Assembly: GCF_024125425.1 (NCBI RefSeq)
Contig: NZ_JAMXWN010000006.1
Span: 62,001 to 126,000, forward strand
Length of the DNA stretch: 64,000 nucleotides
DNA from: Sporolactobacillus kofuensis
Lineage (GTDB): Bacteria; Bacillota; Bacilli; Bacillales; Sporolactobacillaceae
Direction: 5' to 3'
A program made the translations under genes and the position numbers. Under the pieces are notes generated by a model. That model made no database searches. It saw only the letters and a list, made by a program, of their open reading frames with translations, and was not told where the DNA came from. Below, one piece after another: positions 53,444 through 62,359 of this stretch; the stretch's first letter is position 1, and every line of letters begins with the position of its first letter.

Positions 53444-54634
53444 TCAAATTCCTTTCAATCCGGATAAGTCAACGTTTCTGACAAATTGTAACAATTGCTT
53501 GTCTGTATTATATCCTGAAATGAAGGAAAGACCGAGCGGCTTCTTTGTATGAAGAAGCGGTCGTGTTATTTGAGGCAGACCAGATAATCCAGCAAGACAG
53601 GTCAATTTCATCGTTTGCGCTCTAAGCGATTCAATAGACGAAAAACTACTTTCTCTACTTGGAGCGGATCCGACCGTTGTGGGTATGATTACTAGGGAAT
53701 CACTACCCAAAAGTTGGTGCATCTCAGTTGTGAAATTTTGTTTGGTTTGAAGCATTAGATGATAGTGGACATCCTCCTTAATTTTAGATGCCATTTCGAA
53801 TCGGCCGGAGATATCTTTACTGAAATCTGGGTGATACTGATTAATCCATTGACCATGCGATTGCCAGGCTTCCTTACCCTGAAGGATACGGAAACACTCC
53901 GTTAGTTCATGAAAGGAATGGTTGTCTAAGAGGTCGACAGATTTTAGCGTGTAGCGATCATTTAGTAGTTGCAAAAGCTTGTGATAATAAGCGATATCGT
54001 CTGAGTCCTGTAATAGATCGAAAGCTTTCTGAAATACATAGATCGTTTTATAGGCGTGCACGGTTTGATCTGGGAGTAAAACATCGCCCACTTTGGCTAA
54101 AATATCCGCATGATTGGCCATCCAGCCGACAGTATCAAAACTGGGTGCGAGCGGTATCACACCATTCATGGAAATTAATCCATGCGATGGTCGCATTCCG
54201 AATAGTCCACAGTAGGAGGAAGGGATTCGGACAGATCCCCCGGTATCCGTTCCAATGGAAAAATCAGTTTGATGAGAAGCAACAGATACTGCTGATCCAC
54301 TTGATGATCCTCCGGTAAATGAATCCGGGGCTTTAGGGTTAATTGTCGGAGGATAATGTTTATTGTCTCCTTTCAAGCTATACATCAATTCATCTGTAAC
54401 CGTAGTGCCAACTAAAGTAGCTCCGTGATGAAGCAGCTGATTGACCACATCAGCATGTTCGGTTGCCTCATCGGCATAGGTAAGCCAAGTTGGATTGCCG
54501 GCACTATTCTTATAGCCTTTAACGGCAAAAACGTCTTTCAATGCAAATTTGAGTCCGGAAAGGGGGCCGCTCGTGTTAAGAGAGAGAGTCATGCTCGGGT
54601 TAATGAAAGCACCGTAATCGTTGTGATTGATCAT
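53444..54634 (-). CDS. Amidase signature family protein
   Basis: 396 residues, shorter than typical amidases (about 450-500). The Ser-cisSer-Lys triad is present: ALKDVFAVKG (Lys), FTGGSSSGSAVSVAS (cis-Ser) and GTDTGGSVRIPSSYCG (nucleophile Ser). Hydrolyses an amide, releasing ammonia. Located between the GntR and SDR genes; a breakdown step for the compound imported by the NCS1 permease is inferred. Confidence 0.88.
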   Translation of the reverse strand: MINHNDYGAFINPSMTLSLNTSGPLSGLKFALKDVFAVKGYKNSAGNPTWLTYADEATEHADVVNQLLHHGATLVGTTVTDELMYSLKGDNKHYPPTINPKAPDSFTGGSSSGSAVSVASHQTDFSIGTDTGGSVRIPSSYCGLFGMRPSHGLISMNGVIPLAPSFDTVGWMANHADILAKVGDVLLPDQTVHAYKTIYVFQKAFDLLQDSDDIAYYHKLLQLLNDRYTLKSVDLLDNHSFHELTECFRILQGKEAWQSHGQWINQYHPDFSKDISGRFEMASKIKEDVHYHLMLQTKQNFTTEMHQLLGSDSLVIIPTTVGSAPSRESSFSSIESLRAQTMKLTCLAGLSGLPQITRPLLHTKKPLGLSFISGYNTDKQLLQFVRNVDLSGLKGI

Positions 54635-54693
54635 ATTAAATCTCCAATTCTTTTATTCGTTTCGTTCGAGGTTAGAATGAATGTTAAGTTAAA

Positions 54694-55440
54694 TTACCAG
54701 CTTGTGTATCCTCCATCAATGAATAATGCGCTCCCAGTTATAAATGACGCGTCTTCGCTACAAAGAAATAGAATGGGCTTGGCAATTTCTTCTGGTTCCC
54801 CCAGCCGTCCTAATGGGTGCATCCTGATCAAATCTTGAATGGATCCTTGTGGTCCTTTTTTCCCATTTTCAAATTGCCTGCTCAGTAGAGGCGTATGAAT
54901 TGCTCCAGGGCAAACCGAATTAACACGAATGCCATCTTTTGCTCCTTCAATGGCCAGACTTCGCGTGAAATTCACAATTGCCGCTTTGGATGCGGTGTAG
55001 GCTGTGAATAGAGCAGAGCCTACTAAAGCAAGTTGAGAAGCGGTATTGACGATCACGCCATGAGATTCTTTTAAAAAGGGCAATACGGTTCGGGTTGTCA
55101 GAAACATGCCTTTCAAATTTGTATCGAGGACGCGATCCCATTCTTCTTCTTCCATCTCTTCAAGTGACGAAACAAATTCAATTCCTGCATTATTTATCAG
55201 TACATCGATTTTATGATTTTTTTTAATGATCTCCGCAACTGCTTCTTTGATGCTTTCAGACTTACGAACATCCACTTGATAGACATCACATGTGGTCCGA
55301 ACAAGTTCATCAGTAATTTGATAATCCAACACAGAAACACGTGCACCTTCAGATAAAAATGATTTGACTGTTGCGAGCCCAATCCCCGAACCGCCACCTG
55401 TGATCACAACCTGTTTATTCTTGAATCTACCCTGATTCAT
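54694..55440 (-). CDS. Short-chain dehydrogenase/reductase
   Basis: 248 residues, classical SDR: GGGSGIGLATVKSF (cofactor), NNAGIEF, catalytic Ser in NTASQLALVGS and YTASKAAIVNF (YxxxK). Asp after the second strand (VSVLDYQI) suggests NAD. Overall likeness to 3-oxoacyl-ACP reductases, but placement in the operon suggests oxidation or reduction of a pathway intermediate. Confidence 0.9.
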   Translation of the reverse strand: MNQGRFKNKQVVITGGGSGIGLATVKSFLSEGARVSVLDYQITDELVRTTCDVYQVDVRKSESIKEAVAEIIKKNHKIDVLINNAGIEFVSSLEEMEEEEWDRVLDTNLKGMFLTTRTVLPFLKESHGVIVNTASQLALVGSALFTAYTASKAAIVNFTRSLAIEGAKDGIRVNSVCPGAIHTPLLSRQFENGKKGPQGSIQDLIRMHPLGRLGEPEEIAKPILFLCSEDASFITGSALFIDGGYTSW

Positions 55441-55469
55441 TCGCTCATCTCCTAGTTACTGCTGATTGG

Positions 55470-56672
55470 TCAAATGATCTTATGCCCATTTTTGTAGGAA
55501 CAAATGACGCGTGGCCGGTCTAATAAAACATTACGGAGGTTATTCGCGTCCAAGAGCACTAGGTCAGCGAGTCCACCTTCATATATGCCATAGTGTTCTA
55601 AGCCCAGCGCTTTAGCAGATTGATAGGTCATCATGTCTAGAATTGTCTCTGCATCCTGGGAAGTCCCCATCTGTGTCACTTCAGCAAATAAATAAGCAAT
55701 ATCAAGGATGTTCCCTGTGCCAAAAGGCGTAAATGGATTTTGAATATTATTTGTTGCAAAAATAACATTGGCCTGCTCATTCAGCAAAGTTTTTACGGGT
55801 GTTAGGCCTCGTCTGATTTTTTCCTTATCCTGGCGCCCGTTAATATAGAGATCAGTTGCTGGAAGAGCAACGACATGAATGCCAGCATCGGCTATCTGTT
55901 TAGCTATATCGCGTGCTTGATTATGATCGACCGAACCTAAGGAAGTCATATGCGCAACCGTTACGTTGTTTTCAAAGTGATTGTCCTTGGTGCGTTTGAT
56001 GATATCTAAAATTGAAAGATCTTCAGGATTATCAGAATCATCAATATGAATATCCATGGGTTTTCCATATTTTTCTGCAAGATTGAAGATAAAATCGAGG
56101 TGTTCTGTTTGATCTCGATCATTATAAGGGATGCCCCCAACAACATCTGCACCCATTTTTAATGATTCTTCCATTAGCGCTGCTCCATTTTTTTGAATGA
56201 AGATACCCTCTTGAGGGAAGACAACAATCTGAATCGTGATTTTACTTTTATATTTTTCTTTCAACGCCATAATGGTTTCCATGGCGCTTAAATTTAATAG
56301 ATCATCGACTTCTACCTGAGCCCGTAAGTTAGTTACGCCACTTTGGATGCTTTTTTCAATGACACGAGTAGCTCGCTCTGTCATATCTTCCTTTGTAAAC
56401 GATTTTTTTAAAGCAGCTGTCATTTGGATTGCTTCTTGTAATGAATGGGCATCTGTATCCATTTTTTCGAGTAGATAGGCTTTTTCCAGATGAATATGTG
56501 ATTCATTGAATCCAGGCAGTACAACATGCCCTCCGGCTTCAATAATTTGTTTTACCGGAGGAATGGAAGCACCAGTTTCATTTATGTACGTAATGGTCCC
56601 ATTTTCTATTCCTATATCGATATTCGTAAGGTAATGCAGACTTTTTGCATTATGAAAAAGTAGATCCAGCAT
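55470..56672 (-). CDS. Amidohydrolase (cytosine deaminase / AtzC-like)
   Basis: 400 residues. Metal ligands: PGFNESHIHLEKAYLL (HxH), DIHIDDSDNPED (His) and NVTVAHMTSLGS (His). The region expected to hold the final Asp reads FATNNIQNPFTP rather than the SDN of CodA, so the deaminase chemistry may differ. Related to CodA and N-isopropylammelide hydrolases that remove amines from N-heterocycles. ATG 56672 follows GGAGG; the first in-frame codon is a TTG six bases earlier. Confidence 0.85.
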   Translation of the reverse strand: MLDLLFHNAKSLHYLTNIDIGIENGTITYINETGASIPPVKQIIEAGGHVVLPGFNESHIHLEKAYLLEKMDTDAHSLQEAIQMTAALKKSFTKEDMTERATRVIEKSIQSGVTNLRAQVEVDDLLNLSAMETIMALKEKYKSKITIQIVVFPQEGIFIQKNGAALMEESLKMGADVVGGIPYNDRDQTEHLDFIFNLAEKYGKPMDIHIDDSDNPEDLSILDIIKRTKDNHFENNVTVAHMTSLGSVDHNQARDIAKQIADAGIHVVALPATDLYINGRQDKEKIRRGLTPVKTLLNEQANVIFATNNIQNPFTPFGTGNILDIAYLFAEVTQMGTSQDAETILDMMTYQSAKALGLEHYGIYEGGLADLVLLDANNLRNVLLDRPRVICSYKNGHKII

Positions 56673-56791
56673 AATCAATCCTCCACTCTATTTTTTTCAC
56701 GTATAAGCACGTGTTTTGAACGATTTAACCAATTGCGGCGTTCTTCATCTTTCACTCACTGAAAGAAGTAAGGGAAGGTTAAATTCCAAAC

Positions 56792-56811
56792 TGGCAATAC
56801 CGGTCATACCA
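56792..56811. promoter_or_regulatory. GntR operator 2
   Basis: TGGCAATACCGGTCATACCA, inside a longer palindrome AAACTGG...CCAGTTT, about 120 bp upstream of the amidohydrolase gene. Same frame and core as operator 1. Confidence 0.85.
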
Positions 56812-56949
56812 GTTTATGATTCATAGTTTATCACGATAACGTTAAAGATGTTCTGAGTATGTCGGATTTTCTAACATAAAAAGAATGAGTTTATGAAAAA
56901 AGCACATTGAAAAATATTGGGTTCAAAGAGTTCCGATCAATCCTCGAGG

Positions 56950-57172
56950 CATGTAAGCATCCGGAAAAAAAGCGTCTTAATCCGGAAAAAGTTGTCCGAA
57001 TCCGGGAAAAGAGCGTCTTAATCCGGAAAAAAGTTAGCCGAATCCGGGAAAAGAGTGTCTTAATTCGGGGAAAAGTTAGCTGAATCTGGGAAAAGAGCGT
57101 CTTAATCCGGAAAAAAGTAGAGCGTCTTAATCCGGCAAAAAGTTAGCCGAATCTGGGAAAAGAGTGTTCGGG
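56950..57172. repeat. 21-bp phased AATCCGGRAAAA array (array J)
   Basis: About ten units beginning AATCCGG/AATCTGG and ending GTCTT or GCCG in alternation, mostly 21 bp (one 20 and one 25). Sits beyond the M16 gene terminator on the minus strand. Confidence 0.85.
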
Positions 57173-57183
57173 TTATCCCCACG

Positions 57184-57224
57184 TAAAAAAAAAGAGCTGT
57201 GGGAGCATTGCCCCACAGCTCTTC
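57184..57224 (-). terminator. Terminator of the M16 peptidase gene
   Basis: AAGAGCTGTGGG and CCCACAGCTCTT pair; a run of nine T follows on the minus strand. Near-identical to the terminator at 50753. Confidence 0.9.
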
Positions 57225-57236
57225 GCATCTCTTCAA

Positions 57237-60170
57237 TTAGTCAAACACATTGATGCAGTCTTTGAACAGATTTTTATTTTGCTGAATTTTGGTTTCGTTT
57301 CCGAGTACGCACACGAAGCCTTCGTCGGTTACGGCTTTTAACAGTTTGCCGAAGTCTTTGATATCGGATAATTTTGTCGCCAGTACATCATCGCGTGTTT
57401 GCTGCACGTCAGCTTGTGTGATGTGCTTGAAATATTGGGCATCGGCCATGCCGCCTTTACTACGCGGAGTGAGTGGCGTTTCGAGATCGGATAATGTTCC
57501 GATAATGTACTTCGTCATTTCGAAGTCATCGGCATCGAAGGATTCGGCGAATTCAGCCGCTTTGTCGTAAATGGACAAGGTTTCTTGCAGGTTCGGGTCG
57601 CGATAGGACCAGAAGATCATGTTGCCCGCTGATTCAAGGGACAGCCCACATCCATAGGCGCCGCCCATGACGCGCACCTGATTCCACAGATAATCGAGGG
57701 TCAGGATTTTCTTAAGCACCTGAAGCTTTCCGGTATAGGAGAAACCCAGTGATTTGAAGTTCGCGCCTTTAGCGGCATATTGAACTTTACTCGAAGTCAT
57801 CAAACCTTCGTTTTTGGCGGCAGGTTTCGCCAATCGGTCCGCATGCGCAGCATCGGTTACCGACTTCGCTTGGAGTTCCAACGTGCTGAAGTGATCTTTT
57901 ACGGCTTGGAACAACTCTGTATTTCCGGTCACACTGAAAATTAGCCGATCCTTACTGAACAATTGTTTGGACAACGCGGACAAGGTTTCTTTGAACTGCT
58001 CAAAGCGGGTATCCCAATTTTTATCAAGATCCGAGATGAATTGGTAAAAATCGAGCCCACGTAATTTTTCGCTATAGGCAGCTGCTTGAGAAAAATAAGA
58101 ACCAAGACGTCGAACGACAACGGATTGACCATTTTGATTAAAGGCCATCTCAACGCGAGACTTGATTTCCTTAATGATTTCTCGAATGCGGGATGCGTTG
58201 TCGAATTTGCTGTGGTAAAGGATCTCATGAATGAGTGCGAAAGCCTGTGGCAGTTTATCGGCCAAAACCTTTGTGCGCACAGAAAATTTCGGCGCATAGG
58301 CATCATCATCAGACATATCACTAAAGGTCTGGTTGTCGAAATCAATGCTGCCGGTTTGGATATTGATTTCACTCACGAGTTCTGCATAAGGGTACTTTTC
58401 CGTATCCACCTTGCCAAGAATTTCCTGTAAAAGGGAGAGGGCAGCAATCTGGTCAGCAGATACATCAGTCGCATCAAAATACATGCTTAGATAAGCGATT
58501 TTATTGGTTTCAAGATCATGATAGAGCGTTTTTACACCATCAACAGTGGTTTCCTCAAGTGGGATATCCTCTGCCTTTTTCTGAACATCACTCAGAGTGA
58601 GCATTGGAATTTTGCGCAGGTCTTCAGGCTTGTCGCTACTCGATTGACGCTCTTTCAGTTTCTTTGTTTCTTCAATAATTTGCTGCAAACCTTCAGCATT
58701 CAGATTCTTCTTAACATCGGCTAATTTCGATTCCACGAATTTGGCTTCTTTGTCCGCAATCGTTTTGGAAGGTGCGATCGTGACAAAGGTCTGATGATTA
58801 CTGTTCAGCAAATAGTTTTCAATTAACGTTTCGAAGTAGTTGGTGGTTAGCGCCTGTTTGATCTTCGCCAAAGTCGCTTCAAATTTCAAGTGCATCAGAG
58901 GGTCTGCATCATGAAGCCAGCTGTCCATCGTCATAATGCTGTAAATGAGACCCGTAGGCATCGAGCCATAGTCTGCCTCACGCAATTGGAATTCTTTGAC
59001 GGTGAGCGCTGCCTCAATTTGTTTCTTATCCAGACCATCTTTCACGAGTTGTTTCAAGGTATCGAAAACGACTTTCTTAAAATCTGCTTTTTGACTTTCG
59101 TTGGCATTCTTCACATTAATGGAGAAAAAGGGTTGAAGGATGCTGTTGTCATAGGCGCCGAACACATCCTGACCAATTCCGGCATCGAGAATTGCCTTTT
59201 TCAGCGGAGCCGCCGGGCTGTCAAGAAGCAGATAATCAAGAATATCAAAAGCGAGGTATGGTTCCGGATCGGTTGATGTGGCTACTGCAAAGTTCATGCT
59301 TAAGTATGTTTTATCCTTGAGGTCTGCATCTGGGAGTACTGGATATTCTTTGATCGTTTCATTAAGTTTTCCGATCGGTTTCTGGAGCGCAAGAGCGGAA
59401 TCGACCTCAATGCGGTCATAGTCGCTCAAATAGGCTTGATCCAAATACGCCAATTTTTCCTCTATATCCATATTTCCGTACAGAAAAATATAGCTGTTGG
59501 ATGGACTGTAATATTTTTTATGGCAATTAATGAAATAGTCATAGGTCAGATCAGGAATATTGATTGGATCACCGCCTGATTCATAGCCGTAGCTTGTATC
59601 AGGGAATAGTGAGTTTTGGTTGGCGCGCATCAACAAGCCTTCCGGGGAGGAAAAGGCGCCTTTCATTTCATTATAGACAACGCCTTTGTAATTGATCGGA
59701 TCCTCAGCATTTTCTAGCTCGTAGTGCCAGCCCTCTTGTTGAAGGATTTCCTTATATTTGTAAATGTTCGGATGGAAGACAGCATCGAGATAGACGTCCA
59801 TCAGATTCTGAAAATCTTTGTTATTTTTGCTGGCGACCGGATACATGGTCTTATCGCTGAATGTGAATGCGTTAAGGAACGTATTCAGTGAACCCTTGAG
59901 CAGTTCAACAAACGGTTCTTTAACCGGGTATTTGTCAGAGCCGCAAAGCACCGAATGTTCAAGAATGTGAAAAACGCCGGTATTATTTTCCGGAGGGGTG
60001 CGGAAACTGATCGAGAAGACTTTATTGTCATCATCGTTTTTCAAAAACAATAGTTTCGCGCCGCTTTTCTCATGCTCGAACACGTACGCGTCTGAGTGAA
60101 TGTCTTGAATTGTATCGGTATGGAGCAGCCGAAAACCATGGCATACCTTGTTTTGAGTGAGTGTTTCCAT
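57237..60170 (-). CDS. M16C-family zinc metallopeptidase (insulinase/PreP-like)
   Basis: 977 residues, the size of one-chain M16C enzymes with four homologous domains. The inverted zinc motif HILEH lies in VFHILEHSVLCGSDKYPVKEPFVELLKGS; KDFQNLMDVYLDAVFHP and VVYNEMKGAFSSP are family landmarks (the second holds the third ligand Glu). Degrades peptides in a closed chamber. Start MUST follow TTAGGAGG, giving METLTQNK at 60170; 19 extra codons upstream have no ribosome site. Confidence 0.92.
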   Translation of the reverse strand: METLTQNKVCHGFRLLHTDTIQDIHSDAYVFEHEKSGAKLLFLKNDDDNKVFSISFRTPPENNTGVFHILEHSVLCGSDKYPVKEPFVELLKGSLNTFLNAFTFSDKTMYPVASKNNKDFQNLMDVYLDAVFHPNIYKYKEILQQEGWHYELENAEDPINYKGVVYNEMKGAFSSPEGLLMRANQNSLFPDTSYGYESGGDPINIPDLTYDYFINCHKKYYSPSNSYIFLYGNMDIEEKLAYLDQAYLSDYDRIEVDSALALQKPIGKLNETIKEYPVLPDADLKDKTYLSMNFAVATSTDPEPYLAFDILDYLLLDSPAAPLKKAILDAGIGQDVFGAYDNSILQPFFSINVKNANESQKADFKKVVFDTLKQLVKDGLDKKQIEAALTVKEFQLREADYGSMPTGLIYSIMTMDSWLHDADPLMHLKFEATLAKIKQALTTNYFETLIENYLLNSNHQTFVTIAPSKTIADKEAKFVESKLADVKKNLNAEGLQQIIEETKKLKERQSSSDKPEDLRKIPMLTLSDVQKKAEDIPLEETTVDGVKTLYHDLETNKIAYLSMYFDATDVSADQIAALSLLQEILGKVDTEKYPYAELVSEINIQTGSIDFDNQTFSDMSDDDAYAPKFSVRTKVLADKLPQAFALIHEILYHSKFDNASRIREIIKEIKSRVEMAFNQNGQSVVVRRLGSYFSQAAAYSEKLRGLDFYQFISDLDKNWDTRFEQFKETLSALSKQLFSKDRLIFSVTGNTELFQAVKDHFSTLELQAKSVTDAAHADRLAKPAAKNEGLMTSSKVQYAAKGANFKSLGFSYTGKLQVLKKILTLDYLWNQVRVMGGAYGCGLSLESAGNMIFWSYRDPNLQETLSIYDKAAEFAESFDADDFEMTKYIIGTLSDLETPLTPRSKGGMADAQYFKHITQADVQQTRDDVLATKLSDIKDFGKLLKAVTDEGFVCVLGNETKIQQNKNLFKDCINVFD

Positions 60171-60304
60171 GTCGTAACCTCCTAATTGGCTTATGCGTTC
60201 ATTCCGATGAACATCGGAAAATTGCAATACTTTTATTATACAGTATTATTTAGAAAAAAATGCCTTTGACAAACTCGCGTGGTATGTGTCTAACTTTTCT
60301 CGGA

Positions 60305-60427
60305 ATAAGGCTTTCGGTGCTCGCTTGCCGCGGGCGATCCGTGGGCCTCCTCGTACATGCATGTTGATCTGCGGGGTCTCACTTGGTTCGCGATCATCAG
60401 GAACGATCCCGCAGGCGTCTCGCACCA
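60305..60427. repeat. Dispersed GAGACGCCTGCGGGA repeat, inverted copy
   Basis: The reverse complement reads GGTGCGAGACGCCTGCGGGA...GAGACCCCGCAG...GAGGAGGCC...CGCCCGCGGCAAGCGAGCA, matching the copy at 19866. Here it lies between divergent genes. Nothing else is seen in 60171-60563. Confidence 0.75.
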
Positions 60428-60563
60428 CGCCTTCCTAAACTCATTCCTCCGAGAAACTTTTTACACAGATCACCCCTGCGCTTTCCTGATCTTGTGCCTT
60501 TGTTTAAAATGTACCGCAAAGGGTTATTTCATACCAAGGGAGAGAAAAGTGGGGTGAACCAAG

Positions 60564-60986
60564 ATGGGTTATGAGCTAAAAATGAAGGAAAACGAGAATA
60601 GCGTCACGGCATTTATTGAAAAGGTGGAGAGTGTACAGAAGAAAGCAGATGCGTACCGTTTGCTCGATTTGTTTACTGAGGTTACCGGACATCCGGCAAA
60701 AATGTGGGGGCCAAGCATTATCGGTTTTGGCGCTTATCATTACAACTATGCCTCCGGACATGAGGGAGACGCGCCACTCACCGGATTCTCACCGCGCAAA
60801 GCGAAAATCAGTTTATATCTGACAATGAGTGAGGATACTTATGACATATATGCCAAGGATCTAGGAAAACATACGCGCGGAAAATCATGCACCTATATCA
60901 ATAAACTGGCAGATATTAATCAAGATGTGCTGAAAAAATTGATTGTAGAATCGGTTCAGTTTCTGAAAAAGCAAGAGACACAGTGA
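60564..60986 (+). CDS. DUF1801 domain protein
   Basis: 140 residues. EVTGHPAKMWGPSIIGFGAYHYNYASG and TGFSPRKAKISLYL match the DUF1801 fold, found in small cytosolic proteins of unknown role. ATG 60564 follows a weak GTGGGGTGA site; ATG 60582 is an alternative. No operon partner. Confidence 0.8.
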   Translation: MGYELKMKENENSVTAFIEKVESVQKKADAYRLLDLFTEVTGHPAKMWGPSIIGFGAYHYNYASGHEGDAPLTGFSPRKAKISLYLTMSEDTYDIYAKDLGKHTRGKSCTYINKLADINQDVLKKLIVESVQFLKKQETQ

Positions 60987-61132
60987 GTGTGCTATTGGTG
61001 ATCACGTGGGAATGCACGCGCAATGGTAACTTTTATGTACCTATATCACTTTAAGGTGCGTACTACCTGAAATGATCAATACCATTTACACTGAAAAGGA
61101 ACGAATTACGGTTGAATAAAGGAGGATGACCA

Positions 61133-61966
61133 TTGGTAGCAAAGACAGTGGTTTTAAATAACGGCGTTGAAATGCCGACTGTTGGGTTAGGTGTGTTCAG
61201 AGTTGAGGATCAGGCGATTGCCGCTTCATCTGTTCAGTCGGCGATTCGGAACGGATACCGTCTGATTGATACGGCAGCGATTTATCAAAATGAGCAAGGC
61301 ACCGGTGAAGGGATCAAAGCAGCGCTTAAGGAAACGGGCCTGAAACGCGAGGATCTGTTCATCACATCGAAGGTCTGGAACGCAGATCAAGGTTATGAAT
61401 CGACCTTGAAGGCGTATCAAGAATCGCTCGACAAGCTTGGCTTAGATTACTTAGACTTGTACTTGATTCATTGGCCGGTCGCCGGAAAGTATAAGGATAC
61501 TTGGCGGGCAATGGAGCAATTATATAAGGAAGGAAAAGTGCGTGCGATCGGGGTCAGCAATTTTCAGATTCACCATCTCGAAGACTTGCTGAAGGATGCT
61601 GAAGTCGTGCCGGTGGTCAATCAAGTGGAACGTCATCCACGTCTGACGCAAGAACCGTTAAAAGCATTCAGCGAGCATCATAAAATATTGCTCGAAGCAT
61701 GGGCGCCGCTGATGGTCGGTGGGCTGTTTGATAATGAAACGATTACCACAATTGCGGAAAACCATCAGAAGTCGCCTGCACAAGTCATTCTTCGTTGGCA
61801 TCTTCAAGAAGGCGTGATTGTGATTCCAAAGTCAACGAAGGAACCACGTATCATTGAAAATGGCGACCTATTTGACTTTGATCTTTCAAAAGAAGAGATG
61901 GCAGCAATTGACGCGCTCAATCAGGATCATCGCACAGGTCCTGATCCGGATAATTTTGATTTCTAA
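61133..61966 (+). CDS. Aldo/keto reductase
   Basis: 277 residues, TIM-barrel AKR of the 2,5-diketogluconate reductase/YtbE type. Asp and Tyr of the tetrad in RLIDTAAIYQNEQGTGEGI, Lys in LFITSKVW, His in LIHWPV; cofactor site IPKSTKEPRI. TTG 61133 is the start with AAGGAGG upstream. Reduces aldehydes or ketones with NADPH. Confidence 0.92.
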   Translation: MVAKTVVLNNGVEMPTVGLGVFRVEDQAIAASSVQSAIRNGYRLIDTAAIYQNEQGTGEGIKAALKETGLKREDLFITSKVWNADQGYESTLKAYQESLDKLGLDYLDLYLIHWPVAGKYKDTWRAMEQLYKEGKVRAIGVSNFQIHHLEDLLKDAEVVPVVNQVERHPRLTQEPLKAFSEHHKILLEAWAPLMVGGLFDNETITTIAENHQKSPAQVILRWHLQEGVIVIPKSTKEPRIIENGDLFDFDLSKEEMAAIDALNQDHRTGPDPDNFDF

Positions 61967-61980
61967 TTTTGGTATGAAAA

Positions 61981-62019
61981 CATGCCGGCTCCTGAGAATG
62001 GAGTCGGCATGTTTGTTTT
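61981..62019 (+). terminator. Terminator of the aldo/keto reductase gene
   Basis: CATGCCGGCTCC and GGAGTCGGCATG pair with one mismatch, followed by a T-rich tail. Confidence 0.88.
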
Positions 62020-62029
62020 TTTTACAATC

Positions 62030-62345
62030 AGGGGTGCGAGAATCTTGCGGGATCAGGAGTAGCCGGAGGTGAATTCAGCATCATAAATACAAACCGATGG
62101 CATATGATCGGGGATTAATGACCGGCCTAGTTTGTGTTCATATCAGCGGTGTAACACTGAAAACCGTTCCGATTCAAACACGGAAGGTGGGACGCCTGTT
62201 GGACCGTTCCTGATAATCGCGTGCCAGCGAGACTGCCTGTTCGAGGCTCACGGTGCGCCCGCGGCAAGCGAGCAACTGAAGTGTCATCTAGGCACAAGTT
62301 TAGAGATATAAGCCGTATAAAGGGTGACAGCTAAGGACTGGGCTT
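62030..62345. repeat. Dispersed repeat: one remnant and one full copy
   Basis: Remnant: GTGCGAGAATCTTGCGGGATCAG at 62034. Full copy about 62185-62345: GGGACGCCTG, CGTGCCAGCGAGACTGCCTG, GTGCGCCCGCGGCAAGCGAGCA, and the AAGGACTGGGC right end. Located between convergent genes. Confidence 0.7.
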
Positions 62346-62358
62346 AGCCCAGTTTTTT
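62337..62358 (+). terminator. Terminator-like hairpin at the end of the repeat
   Basis: ACTGGGC, TTA loop, GCCCAGT and six T. The copy at 19866 also ends in a GGGCGC plus T run, so this seems part of the repeat. Confidence 0.6.
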
Positions 62359-62359
62359 C

